The position numbers were made by a program, and so were the translations under genes. From contig DATAOT010000121.1 of assembly GCA_036265615.1 (NCBI GenBank), positions 1 through 12,415 of the forward strand: 12,415 nt of DNA, read 5' to 3'. This DNA comes from DATAFF01 sp036265615. Its GTDB lineage: Bacteria > Pseudomonadota > Alphaproteobacteria > Rhizobiales > Aestuariivirgaceae. The first letter of the stretch is position 1. Each line of letters starts with the position of its first letter. The notes below the pieces were generated by a model that was not told where the DNA came from, did no database searches, and was given only the letters and a program-made list of their open reading frames with translations. Of this stretch, positions 6,035 to 12,415 are shown piece by piece.

Positions 6035-7909
6035 TCACATGGAAAGCCTGGAGCGCCGCACCAGATGGAACAATGCGGCGTCCCAGAATCGCAGCCCGGC
6101 AGGCCCCGCCTCCGCGAGCGCGAGGCCCTGGCGTTCTCCGGCGATGCGAGCGTCGCGGCTATCCTCCGCTAGGTCGCCGCGATAGGACCAGTTCAGCACC
6201 ACGAGCGAGCCGCCCGGACGAAGCACCCGTCCTGCCTCCATTATCATCGCGGCAATCATCCCCGGCCCCGATTCGACGATATAGGGAAAGACGTCGACGG
6301 CGAGCACCAGATCGACGGCCTCGTCCCCGAGCCAGGCGAGATCGCGCCCTGATCCCTGGATGAGCGTGACATTGGCGCGACCGGCCGTGCGCCGCCGTGC
6401 CGCCGCCAGCATGCCGGCCGAGATGTCGACGCCGATGATCTGCGCTACCCGCCCCGCCAGCGCTTGAGCCATCCGCCCCGAGCCGCAGCCGAGATCGAGG
6501 ACGCGGGCGCGCTTGTCGAGAACACGACGGCTCGCGAGCAGCGAGACGATCTCCTCGCTTGCCTGCACCAGGATGTCGTCGCGGCCAAGCGCGTAGAGAG
6601 CTGCCGCGCCGTCCGCTGCGTGAGCGGCGGCGCGATCGAACAGTCGGGCGAAGGACCTGACTGCATCGCCGCTGCTGCCGCCTTGCACATCGACCTCGCC
6701 CCGGACCGCCTGGACCAGAGAGAAGGCCAGCGGGCTCTCCCGCCACAGCGTCTGCGCTGCCTTGAGCCGCCCGCCCCGGCCGCCATCCGCCGCATGCTCG
6801 GCGCCGACCAGCGCCGCCTCGACCTCCGCTGCCGATCCGGCACCATAGGCGAGCTGCATCAGGGCAACGTTTGCCGGCAGCGTGCCGTCCAGGAGCTGTG
6901 CGACGATGTCGTGTCCGCGCCGCCGCCAGACCCGCCGGAAACGCCTTTGCGGCCGCGCGCCCCAGCTCGCCTTGTGCGCCTCGTCGCCCTTGAGGAAGTC
7001 GAACCAGCGGCATCCCTCGCGCCAGGCCTCGCCGATTGCATGGGCCATCAGCAAGGTCCCCGGGCTGACATGCCCATCTGCCGGATCGAAGCCCGCGGTA
7101 TAGGCATAGGCCCGCTCGCGGCGCTTGAACCCGAGCTGGACGGCGGTCACGATCCCGTTGCGCTCCAGTCCATAGAGCCTGAGCATGCCGCGTTCGAGCA
7201 GCGCCGGCAGGGCCTCCCGGTGACAGCGCACGACCCGCTCATCGGCGAACACGCCGGTGTTGCCCCGCTCGAGCCAGCGCCGGCGATGGAGATCGATAAG
7301 CCGATCGAGCACTGCCGCGAGCGATCCGCCATCGGCACGACGGATGCTGAAGCCGTCGGCGCGCGCCGCCCGCTGCTCGGCCATGCGCAGCTTGCGCGCC
7401 TTGCCGCGCGGCAGCGATCGCGTCGGATCATCTCCTGTCGGGTCGAGCGTCAGCACGTGGCATGGCACCGCCCCGCCGTCCTCGGCATGGCAGCTGTTCA
7501 ATTCCGGCAGCCGCCGACCTGCAGCGAAGGATGCAAGATCGGTGAGCTCCCATTCCTGCCAGCCGGCGAGCTGCTCCACTTCCGCAGCGATCGCCGTTTC
7601 GACAGGCCCGCGCCGATCGGCGGCCACCAGCACGTCCAGATAGTCGCTCGTGCCGATCCCGAGCGGAAGCAGCCGGCCGCCCGAGATGCTGCGCTCGATA
7701 TAGAAGGGGCCAAGCCCGACCAGCCGCTCGCCGTCGCGCACTGCAACGACCCGGAGATCGCCGGGGTGAAACGCTCGCCACCAGGCGAGGAGCCAGGCCG
7801 GTGACTGGAACGGAGTCGCTTCCGGACAAGCCTCGAAGAGGTCCCACCATGGCGCCTCGAGCGCTGCGAGACCGGCCATGTCGCTGACGATTGCCGTGCC
7901 GAGGGTCAT
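6035..7909 (-). CDS. Fusion: GNAT (CelD/FemAB-like) acyltransferase plus SAM-dependent methyltransferase
   Basis: This is a 624-residue two-domain protein. Residues 1 to about 330 resemble the CelD/BcsL-type GNAT acyltransferases (PF13480-like): FQSPAWLLAWWRAFHPGDLR (34-53), RGKARKLRMAEQR (168-180), the central acceptor region around RRRWLERG (209-216), AYAYTAGFDP (267-276) and the characteristic RWFDFLKGDEAHKASWGA (301-318). After a linker, residues about 415-624 form a class I methyltransferase with motif I VLDLGCGSGRMAQ (470-482), GVDISAGMLAAA (493-504), LVLAVDVFPYI (534-544) and RVLRPGGSLVVLNW (561-574). The start is ATG 7909, overlapping the GT4 stop as TGATG; an ATG at 7960 opens the frame but lies inside that gene. 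The likely job is N- or O-acylation and methylation of the same glycan. The substrate is unknown. No frameshift is seen, so the fusion is genuine in this sequence. Confidence 0.88.
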   Translation of the reverse strand: MTLGTAIVSDMAGLAALEAPWWDLFEACPEATPFQSPAWLLAWWRAFHPGDLRVVAVRDGERLVGLGPFYIERSISGGRLLPLGIGTSDYLDVLVAADRRGPVETAIAAEVEQLAGWQEWELTDLASFAAGRRLPELNSCHAEDGGAVPCHVLTLDPTGDDPTRSLPRGKARKLRMAEQRAARADGFSIRRADGGSLAAVLDRLIDLHRRRWLERGNTGVFADERVVRCHREALPALLERGMLRLYGLERNGIVTAVQLGFKRRERAYAYTAGFDPADGHVSPGTLLMAHAIGEAWREGCRWFDFLKGDEAHKASWGARPQRRFRRVWRRRGHDIVAQLLDGTLPANVALMQLAYGAGSAAEVEAALVGAEHAADGGRGGRLKAAQTLWRESPLAFSLVQAVRGEVDVQGGSSGDAVRSFARLFDRAAAHAADGAAALYALGRDDILVQASEEIVSLLASRRVLDKRARVLDLGCGSGRMAQALAGRVAQIIGVDISAGMLAAARRRTAGRANVTLIQGSGRDLAWLGDEAVDLVLAVDVFPYIVESGPGMIAAMIMEAGRVLRPGGSLVVLNWSYRGDLAEDSRDARIAGERQGLALAEAGPAGLRFWDAALFHLVRRSRLSM

Positions 7910-8970
7910 CAGCCCACACCCCGCCGCCGGGCGGTGGCGCCGTCCGCCAGGATCTGCCAATAGCCGAAATAGGCCTCGGCCATTGCCTTGTGGCTGAAGC
8001 AGCGGCGGGCCTTGTCGCGGCAGGCCGCCGGTCGGATCTGGCCCGCCAGCGGAATCGCCGCCGCCATCGCCTCCACCGTGTCGACGAGAAAGCCGGTGAC
8101 TTCATGCTCGACGGTTTCCGGCAGCGCTCCGCGGGCGAAGGCGATCACCGGCGTGCCGGTCGCTGCCGCTTCGCGTGCCACGAGCGAACTCGTCTCCTCG
8201 ACCAGGCTCGGGACGAGCAGGCATTCGGCCTCAGCGAGGAGCTGCCGCTTCGTGGCGAAATCGACCGGCCCCATGAAGCGGCAATCAGGCCCGAGCCGCG
8301 GTGCGATCTCATGATCGAAATAGGCCTGGTGCGCCGCATAGGGAAAGATCTCGCCGGCGATCACGATCGCCACCTTGGCTTTCGCCGCCGCTTCGATCGC
8401 GAGATGAATGCCCTTTTCGGGACAGATGCGGGTGAGCACGAGCGCGAAGCCCTGCGGATTGCGCTCGACCGCGAGCCGCTCGACATCGACGCCGTTGCCG
8501 ATCGGCGCCAGCATGTGCGGGTTGGCGGCAACCGCGCTGTGCTGGGTCGCCGAGACGCAATTGAACCAGCTGTCGGGCCGCGATGGCCAAAGCGCTGCTT
8601 CCGGATACCAGCCGATCGGCAGATGCAGGGTCGTGAGGATCGGCAGCCCGGGAGGCGGCAGATAATGATGGAAATCGAGGCCATGGAAGTGCACCAGATC
8701 GACCGAATGCTGCGCCAGGCTGCGCAGCACGACCTCGCGGCAGATCGCGCGACCCTGCGCCATGGCCATGTCGTCGAGCGGCCCCGCGATCGCTCGCAGG
8801 GTGATGAGCTCGCCCGTGACCTTCGAGCCCTCCGGCGCAATCACCAGCGACTGGCTGCCGGCTTCGACCAGCGCCCGGTCGAGATGGGCGAGCACCTGCT
8901 CCGAGCCGCCGCTGGCATCCCCGCTCACCGGCGCGAACGGATAGGCGACCGACAGGAGCCTCAGTCCCAT
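7909..8970 (-). CDS. Glycosyltransferase, family 4 (GT-B fold)
   Basis: This 353-residue protein has the two Rossmann halves of GT-B enzymes. The N-terminal half carries SGGSEQVLAHLDRALVEAG (20-38), a glycine-rich acceptor/donor loop, and LVHFHGLD (92-99). The C-terminal half carries PIGNGVDVERL (156-166), RICPEKGIHLAIEAA (181-195), FMGPVD (232-237) and the GT4 E-x7-E motif: Glu259 and Glu267 in EETSSLVAREAAATGTPV. These place it in GT4, retaining transferases using nucleotide-sugar donors at the cytoplasmic face. MshA and BshA, the first enzymes of mycothiol and bacillithiol synthesis, belong to the same family, but the substrate here cannot be read. The ATG at 8970 lies inside the 3' end of the PIG-L gene (10-bp overlap), and the stop touches the ATG of the fusion gene. 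Confidence 0.94.
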   Translation of the reverse strand: MGLRLLSVAYPFAPVSGDASGGSEQVLAHLDRALVEAGSQSLVIAPEGSKVTGELITLRAIAGPLDDMAMAQGRAICREVVLRSLAQHSVDLVHFHGLDFHHYLPPPGLPILTTLHLPIGWYPEAALWPSRPDSWFNCVSATQHSAVAANPHMLAPIGNGVDVERLAVERNPQGFALVLTRICPEKGIHLAIEAAAKAKVAIVIAGEIFPYAAHQAYFDHEIAPRLGPDCRFMGPVDFATKRQLLAEAECLLVPSLVEETSSLVAREAAATGTPVIAFARGALPETVEHEVTGFLVDTVEAMAAAIPLAGQIRPAACRDKARRCFSHKAMAEAYFGYWQILADGATARRRGVG

Positions 8971-9806
8971 CTGAGCCCCTCCCGCGCCAGCGCCGCCATC
9001 GCTTCCCCGACCCGGCGCTGAAACAGGGCGCCGTCCATCCCCCAGGGGTAGAGTTCATACATGAGCCGGCCCTCGTTGGGGAGCTGGGTGAAGTCATGGA
9101 GCGGCGCCGGCCGGAACTGCTCGCGAACGGGATCGAACAGTTTCAGCACCTCCTGCTGGCTGGCATGGGCGGCGATCATCGCCCTCTTGCGCTCGAGCAT
9201 GCTGCCGGCGACCGTGTAGTCGGTCGCGCCCTCCGCCGGTCGCGCAAAGGAGGTGGTGAACTCGCAGTCGCCTTGTGCATCGAGCCGGTAAAGCGGCATC
9301 TCGATGGCTGCGAGCGGATGCGCGCGCTGCTGCAGCAGCCGCCATGCCGCCTGCACCGCGAACGCCACCGCGTCGTGATCGGGATGGCCGCCCTCATAGG
9401 CGTGGGTGACCACCGTCGTGATGTTGCGTGCAATGAGGGCGCCGGCCAGCATGGCGCTGAGCTGGGCGAGACCATGGGTTGCGCCCTGATCGGCAAAGCC
9501 CAGCATGATCTGGCGCTCGACCGGCACGCCGGCGATCGCCATCGCGCCTTGGAACTCCTCGCGCCGCGCCGCGGCATAGTCCTGGAAGGAGGCAAAGCCG
9601 TGATCCCGGGCGACCTCCGCCGAACGCGGTGCGCCGTCCGTCACGACGAGCACATGCGCCCCGGTGGTCCGCATCAGCAGGCCCGCCGCCCCGATCGTCT
9701 CGTCGTCGGGATGCGCAACCACCACCGCCAGCCGATCGGCCGGGATCGGCTGCCGCTCCGCCGTCTGCAACGCCTGCAGGAACGCCGAAGCCGCCTCGCC
9801 GTTCAT
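8961..9806 (-). CDS. PIG-L family deacetylase
   Basis: The protein of 281 residues belongs to the PIG-L/LmbE family of zinc-dependent de-N-acetylases that act on GlcNAc-containing conjugates (relatives: MshB, BshB, GlcNAc-PI deacetylase). The signature AHPDDE is at residues 31-36, with His32 and Asp35 as zinc ligands and Asp34 as catalytic base. The second metal motif EGGHPDHDAV is at 138-147, with His144 the expected third ligand (as MshB His13, Asp15, Asp16, His147). VVTDGAP (54-60) is also typical. There is no signal peptide, so it acts in the cytoplasm, before export of the product. The start at 9806 has GAGGCGG upstream and overlaps the previous stop as ATGA. The frame remains open to 10115, but that extension is inside the neighbouring gene and is not family-like. 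Confidence 0.95.
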   Translation of the reverse strand: MNGEAASAFLQALQTAERQPIPADRLAVVVAHPDDETIGAAGLLMRTTGAHVLVVTDGAPRSAEVARDHGFASFQDYAAARREEFQGAMAIAGVPVERQIMLGFADQGATHGLAQLSAMLAGALIARNITTVVTHAYEGGHPDHDAVAFAVQAAWRLLQQRAHPLAAIEMPLYRLDAQGDCEFTTSFARPAEGATDYTVAGSMLERKRAMIAAHASQQEVLKLFDPVREQFRPAPLHDFTQLPNEGRLMYELYPWGMDGALFQRRVGEAMAALAREGLRWD

Positions 9807-10717
9807 GCCGCCGCCTCGCTGAGACCGATCCGTCGGGCATAGCGGTCGAGCATGCCGGCGCAGAAATCGCCGAATTCGACCGGATCGACCGGCGGGCTCG
9901 TATGATGCGGAGCGATTCCCCGATGCTCGGGCGTGAAGCAGAAGGTGAGGGTGACCTCGAATGGCGCCAGCGCCTCCATCTGGCGGTCGAACCAGTCGAG
10001 GGCATCGGGCCGGAAGCTGTCGGCCCAGGACAGGCCGGTCCGCAGGTGCCTGACGCCGAGACGCTTGAGCCAGCGCACCGCATCGGCGAGCCGGTGATCC
10101 TCGAAATGAAACCATTGGCAGATGCCCAGCGCCGGCGTGCGCAGCGCGAAGCGCTCGAGCGCCTGCTTGGGCGCGCCGTCCTCGCGCAACAGCCCCATAT
10201 AGAAGTGCCGATAATAGGACGAGCCCTCCGCCTCCTTGTGGCGCGTCGTGGCCTCCCAGGCCTGCGGCAGGTCATAGAGGCTGTACCAATGGATGCGCTG
10301 GGTGTGCGGCACGAGGAGGTCGGCGGTGCGGTCGACCCCCCAGGCCTGCACCTCCTCCGCGCCGAACGACGAGACGCCCACTTCGCTCACCCAGATCGGC
10401 AGGTCTGAGACGGCGCGGATCTCCGCGATCTTCGCCGGCCATTGGTCGATCTGCCACAGGTTCCAGTCGAGCGGAAAGCCGTGTACCGCTACGATGTCGA
10501 CATGCTCGAGCACCGCGCGCCCCGCCATGTTGCGCATGAACTGCGGATCGATCGGCGAGATGCCGCCGAGCACCCGCGGCAGGCCGGGGCAGCTTGTCGC
10601 GATGGCCTTGCCGGCGATGATCGCCATCTCGGCGAAGCGCGCCCAATCGGGATCGATCGCAAGATCCCAATGCGACTTGTTGTTGGGCTCGTTCCAGATC
10701 ATTGCCGCTTCGATCAT
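9803..10717 (-). CDS. Glycoside hydrolase clan GH-A-like protein (beta-xylosidase-like), apparently circularly permuted
   Basis: The protein has 304 residues and starts MIEAAMIWNEPNNKSHWD. The NEP motif with Glu10 normally ends strand 4 of a GH-A (beta/alpha)8 barrel and supplies the acid/base. Further on come VLGGISPID (49-57, strand 5), DIVAVHGFP (74-82, strand 6), LPIWVSEVG with Glu112 (106-114, strand 7 nucleophile) and RIHWYSLYD (141-149, strand 8). Residues 197-296 then look like strands 1-3: GICQWFHFE, LGVRHLRTGLSWADSF with Arg226, and EVTLTFCFTPEHRGIAP followed by SPPVDPVEFGDF and a final helix. In the usual order that helix directly precedes NEP. No signal peptide is present. Upstream, a TGA lies five codons before the ATG, so no longer N-terminus is possible. 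The ATG overlaps the methyltransferase stop (ATGA). The substrate is unknown; it may be a sugar-binding or trimming enzyme. Confidence 0.82.
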   Translation of the reverse strand: MIEAAMIWNEPNNKSHWDLAIDPDWARFAEMAIIAGKAIATSCPGLPRVLGGISPIDPQFMRNMAGRAVLEHVDIVAVHGFPLDWNLWQIDQWPAKIAEIRAVSDLPIWVSEVGVSSFGAEEVQAWGVDRTADLLVPHTQRIHWYSLYDLPQAWEATTRHKEAEGSSYYRHFYMGLLREDGAPKQALERFALRTPALGICQWFHFEDHRLADAVRWLKRLGVRHLRTGLSWADSFRPDALDWFDRQMEALAPFEVTLTFCFTPEHRGIAPHHTSPPVDPVEFGDFCAGMLDRYARRIGLSEAAA

Positions 10718-11481
10718 TCGACCAGATCCTCATGATGCGGGATGGGCTGTGCCGCCGGCGGAATCGGCCCCGCCCGGCAGATATAGACCTCCTCTTCCGG
10801 ATGGCCGAGGATCGTAAAGCCGCCCGCCCTGAGCAGCGCCTCGACGCAGGCCCGGTTGGGCACCCACCAGTTGGTCGGGTCGCCGGCAAAGCAATGCTCG
10901 ATGAAATGCAGCTTGGGATAGCCCGGGGCATCGAAGGGCGCCGGCTCGAAGAAGGCGTAGTCCTCGGCCACCGGCTCGACCTCGCGCGCTCCGCGCTGCA
11001 TCGACTGGAATACGAACAGGTCCTTGACGACATGGGCGCGGATCAGATCGAGGGCGAGGAGCGGATGCCGCAGATGGTAGAACACGCCCATGAACAGCAC
11101 GATGTCGAACCGCTCCTTCAGCTTCGCCACGTCATAGACCGAGAGCTGGCGGAATTCGATGTCGAGGCCGCTGACCTCGGCGGCGAACTGCGCCTGGTCG
11201 AGATATTCCTTGTCGAAGTCGATCCCGAGCACCCGCCGCGCTCCGCGCCGCTTCATCTCGAGCGCGTAGAAGCCGCCATTGCAGCCGATATCGAGCACGC
11301 TTGCCCCGCTGAGGTCCGCCGGCAGCGCGTGGCTGAACTGTCGCCATTTGATCTGCGGATAGTCGCCGAGGAAGTGCGTCGGCGCAGTCTTGACGCCGTT
11401 GAGCTCGATATTGTGGAACCACGGACCGAGGCTTTCGATTCGGGCACGGATCTCGTCGCGGCTGAAGACGCGCCCGGTCAT
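10714..11481 (-). CDS. SAM-dependent methyltransferase, TIGR04290-like family
   Basis: This is a class I methyltransferase of 255 residues. Motif I is SVLDIGCNGGFYALEMKRRG (61-80), the acidic ribose-binding turn is GIDFDKEYLDQA (86-97), and DIVLFMGVFYHLRHPLLAL (126-144) matches the CmoB-related group. IESLGPWFHNIEL (15-27) near the N-terminus is also characteristic of this group, which I associate with the uncharacterised TIGR04290 (glr0479-type) family. CmoB itself modifies tRNA wobble uridine, but this protein is shorter and sits among carbohydrate genes, so a sugar or lipid-linked substrate is more likely. Residues 160-235 form a specific C-terminal part including HFIEHCFAGDPTNWWVPN (192-209). 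The start overlaps the nucleotidyltransferase stop by 4 bases and the stop overlaps the next start by 4. The fold is certain; the family name is from memory. Confidence 0.88.
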   Translation of the reverse strand: MTGRVFSRDEIRARIESLGPWFHNIELNGVKTAPTHFLGDYPQIKWRQFSHALPADLSGASVLDIGCNGGFYALEMKRRGARRVLGIDFDKEYLDQAQFAAEVSGLDIEFRQLSVYDVAKLKERFDIVLFMGVFYHLRHPLLALDLIRAHVVKDLFVFQSMQRGAREVEPVAEDYAFFEPAPFDAPGYPKLHFIEHCFAGDPTNWWVPNRACVEALLRAGGFTILGHPEEEVYICRAGPIPPAAQPIPHHEDLVE

Positions 11482-12221
11482 CGCTCCGCACCGTGCGCGG
11501 CACTGCCGCCATCAAGCAGATTTATCGCCATGCGATAGCCGTCGAAAGTGCCGACATCGACATAGGCCGTGCCGGCCTTTGTGGCATAGGCCTCGCCGCC
11601 GTCGGCGATCCAGGCATTGACCAGCGTGCCGATGAATTCATCGCCGCGCTCGGGCTTGAGCCATAGCCGATGGAGATCGTGCAGGGTCGCTCCCGGCATG
11701 CGGAACGCTCCCCAGATCCAGTTGCTGCGCGCCCCCGCCTGCTTGACCTGGATCTCCGTCACGCGGCCTCTGTCGTCGACCACCACCGCATCGAAGAACT
11801 GCGGTTGCTTGACGGGGAACAGCAGGAAGGCGAAACCGTCGGGAAGCGCCGCGAGCGCATCCGCCGGAAACCAGATCGTATCGGGAAGCCCGACCGCCAC
11901 GCTGTCCTGTGACCCGATCAGCGGCGCCGCCCGGAAGATCGCGTCGCAGAGCCCGAGCGGCTCCGGCTGCACCACATAGGCGATCGCCGCCGGCCCATAG
12001 CTTGCGCCGAAATATTCCATGATGTCCGACTTGCCCGGCGAGATCACGAAGCAGACCTTGTCGACTCCCGCTTTCACCATGCGCTCGAGCAGGTACTCGC
12101 TCACCGCACAGGGCCGCTCGCGGCCGTCCTCGCGGCGGCTGCCGACCGGCAGCAGCTCCTTCGAGAAGGCGAGCGGCTGGATGCGCGTGCCGCTCCCCGC
12201 CGCCGGGATGATGCCCCACAT
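11478..12221 (-). CDS. Sugar-phosphate nucleotidyltransferase
   Basis: The protein of 247 residues has the nucleotidyltransferase signature IPAAGSGTRIQPLAFSKELL (5-24), with the glycine-rich nucleotide loop and Lys21. It belongs with glucose-1-phosphate thymidylyl- or uridylyltransferases (RfbA/GalU-like), which make NDP-sugars. Other landmarks are VVQPEPLGLCDAIF (83-96), GLPDTIW (111-117, where most relatives have GD rather than PD at the metal-binding Asp114), RSNWIWGAFRMPG (165-177) and a closing YVDVGTFDGYRMAINLL (220-236). It would supply the activated sugar for the transferases of the operon, in the cytoplasm. The start ATG at 12221 has a strong AAGGAGAG ribosome-binding site, unlike the overlapping genes behind it. 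The sugar and nucleotide cannot be decided from sequence. Confidence 0.92.
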   Translation of the reverse strand: MWGIIPAAGSGTRIQPLAFSKELLPVGSRREDGRERPCAVSEYLLERMVKAGVDKVCFVISPGKSDIMEYFGASYGPAAIAYVVQPEPLGLCDAIFRAAPLIGSQDSVAVGLPDTIWFPADALAALPDGFAFLLFPVKQPQFFDAVVVDDRGRVTEIQVKQAGARSNWIWGAFRMPGATLHDLHRLWLKPERGDEFIGTLVNAWIADGGEAYATKAGTAYVDVGTFDGYRMAINLLDGGSAAHGAER

Positions 12222-12235
12222 GGCCGCTCTCCTTC

Positions 12236-12415
12236 CTAGGCTACTACGCGTATCGACTCGATTGCCGCCTCGAACTCTTCGGCGCGCCGCTCGGCGGTGT
12301 GCTCGGCGAGCGTCCGCTCGCGCGCCGCGCGGGCGACCGCGGCGAGTTCGTCGCCGCCGAGCGAGATCGCCTCGATCGCCTCCTCCGTCGTCCCCGCGAC
12401 GAGGATCTCCCGGCC
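12236..12415 (-). CDS. C-terminal end of a probable glycosyltransferase (5' part outside window)
   Basis: Fifty-nine residues are visible before a TAG stop at 12238-12236; the gene enters from the right edge. They include ILVAGTTEEAIEAI, then a helical, charged tail with RAARERTLAEHTAERRAEEF. This pattern (a final sugar-donor domain helix, then ARER-LAEHT) resembles the end of CgeB/YkvP-like glycosyltransferases with a GT-B fold. That fits the content of the operon, but the catalytic parts are not in the window, so the family is a best guess. The stop lies 14 bases upstream of the nucleotidyltransferase start, with that gene's ribosome-binding site between them. Confidence 0.6.
   Translation of the reverse strand, partial: GREILVAGTTEEAIEAISLGGDELAAVARAARERTLAEHTAERRAEEFEAAIESIRVVA

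Larger units (their letters stand above)
4823..12415 (-). other. Probable operon for synthesis of a modified saccharide (5' end outside window)
   Basis: Eight minus-strand genes run without room for an internal promoter: gaps of 14 and 12 bases at the two outer junctions, and overlaps of 4, 4, 4, 10 and 1 bases at the five between. Contents in order are glycosyltransferase, nucleotidyltransferase, methyltransferase, glycoside-hydrolase-like protein, PIG-L deacetylase, GT4 glycosyltransferase, GNAT/methyltransferase fusion and deoB. A single transcript is inferred from the packing. Its promoter and perhaps more transferases lie beyond the right edge. No flippase, polymerase or exporter is seen inside the window. 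Confidence 0.8.

Noticed and set aside
6464..7804. Plus-strand open frame of 446 codons opposite the GNAT/methyltransferase fusion
   Set aside because: Antisense to a well-supported gene with family motifs; composition is shadow-like and no start signal is convincing.
7891..9021. Plus-strand open frame of 376 codons across the GT4 gene
   Set aside because: Antisense to GT4 and PIG-L genes whose motifs are explicit; low-complexity Arg/His-rich translation.
8961..10115. PIG-L protein extended to 384 residues
   Set aside because: The added 103 residues read out of frame through the barrel-protein gene, are Arg/Pro-rich and precede a well-supported ATG at 9806 with ribosome-binding site and ATGA overlap.
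10272..11033. Minus-strand open frame of 253 codons in a third frame between the methyltransferase and barrel-protein genes
   Set aside because: It overlaps two genes with clear motifs in other frames and has a Ser/Arg-rich, shadow-type composition.

Overview
The window looks like a chromosomal segment from a GC-rich alphaproteobacterium, most likely of the order Hyphomicrobiales (Rhizobiales). The evidence is the cysteine-free short L36 protein, a GapR-type nucleoid protein, and a DUF1036 gene overlapping a pyruvate kinase gene beside DUF1244 and N-formylglutamate amidohydrolase genes. Genus cannot be read from this window. No tRNA, rRNA, transposase, CRISPR array or phage gene was seen.

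Layout. Positions 1-1288 hold the start of an unrecognised minus-strand gene (cut by the window edge), a diverging rpmJ-type gene for L36 with a textbook terminator, and an exported TPR protein. Positions 1357-3263 (minus) hold DUF1036 followed by pyk, overlapping by 4 bases, with pyk starting at GTG. About 108 bp with two adjacent dyads separate these from a plus-strand trio: N-formylglutamate amidohydrolase family protein, DUF1244 protein and GapR (3372-4719). The two convergent junctions (TPR/pyk and gapR/deoB) are each filled almost completely by the same repeat: tandem GGCARTA heptamers facing their inverted copies around a related 22-nt centre. The two copies lie in opposite orientations.

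Positions 4823-12415 (minus) form one tightly packed gene train. In transcription order it holds: the end of a glycosyltransferase (entering from the right edge), a sugar nucleotidyltransferase, a SAM methyltransferase resembling the TIGR04290 family, a glycoside-hydrolase-like protein, a PIG-L deacetylase, a GT4 glycosyltransferase, a GNAT/methyltransferase fusion and deoB. Five successive junctions overlap by 1-10 bases and the other two gaps are 12 and 14 bases, so this is almost certainly one operon that begins beyond the window. The genes are those needed to activate a sugar, transfer it, remove an acyl group, add another and methylate, which suggests an uncharacterised modified saccharide or glycoconjugate.

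The most unusual item is the glycoside-hydrolase-like gene (9803-10717). Its protein begins at the strand-4 acid/base motif (WNEPN), runs through the strand-7 nucleophile, and only then carries what looks like strands 1-3. An in-frame stop five codons upstream of the ATG excludes a normal N-terminal half. It reads as a natural circular permutation of a clan GH-A barrel, which needs structural confirmation.
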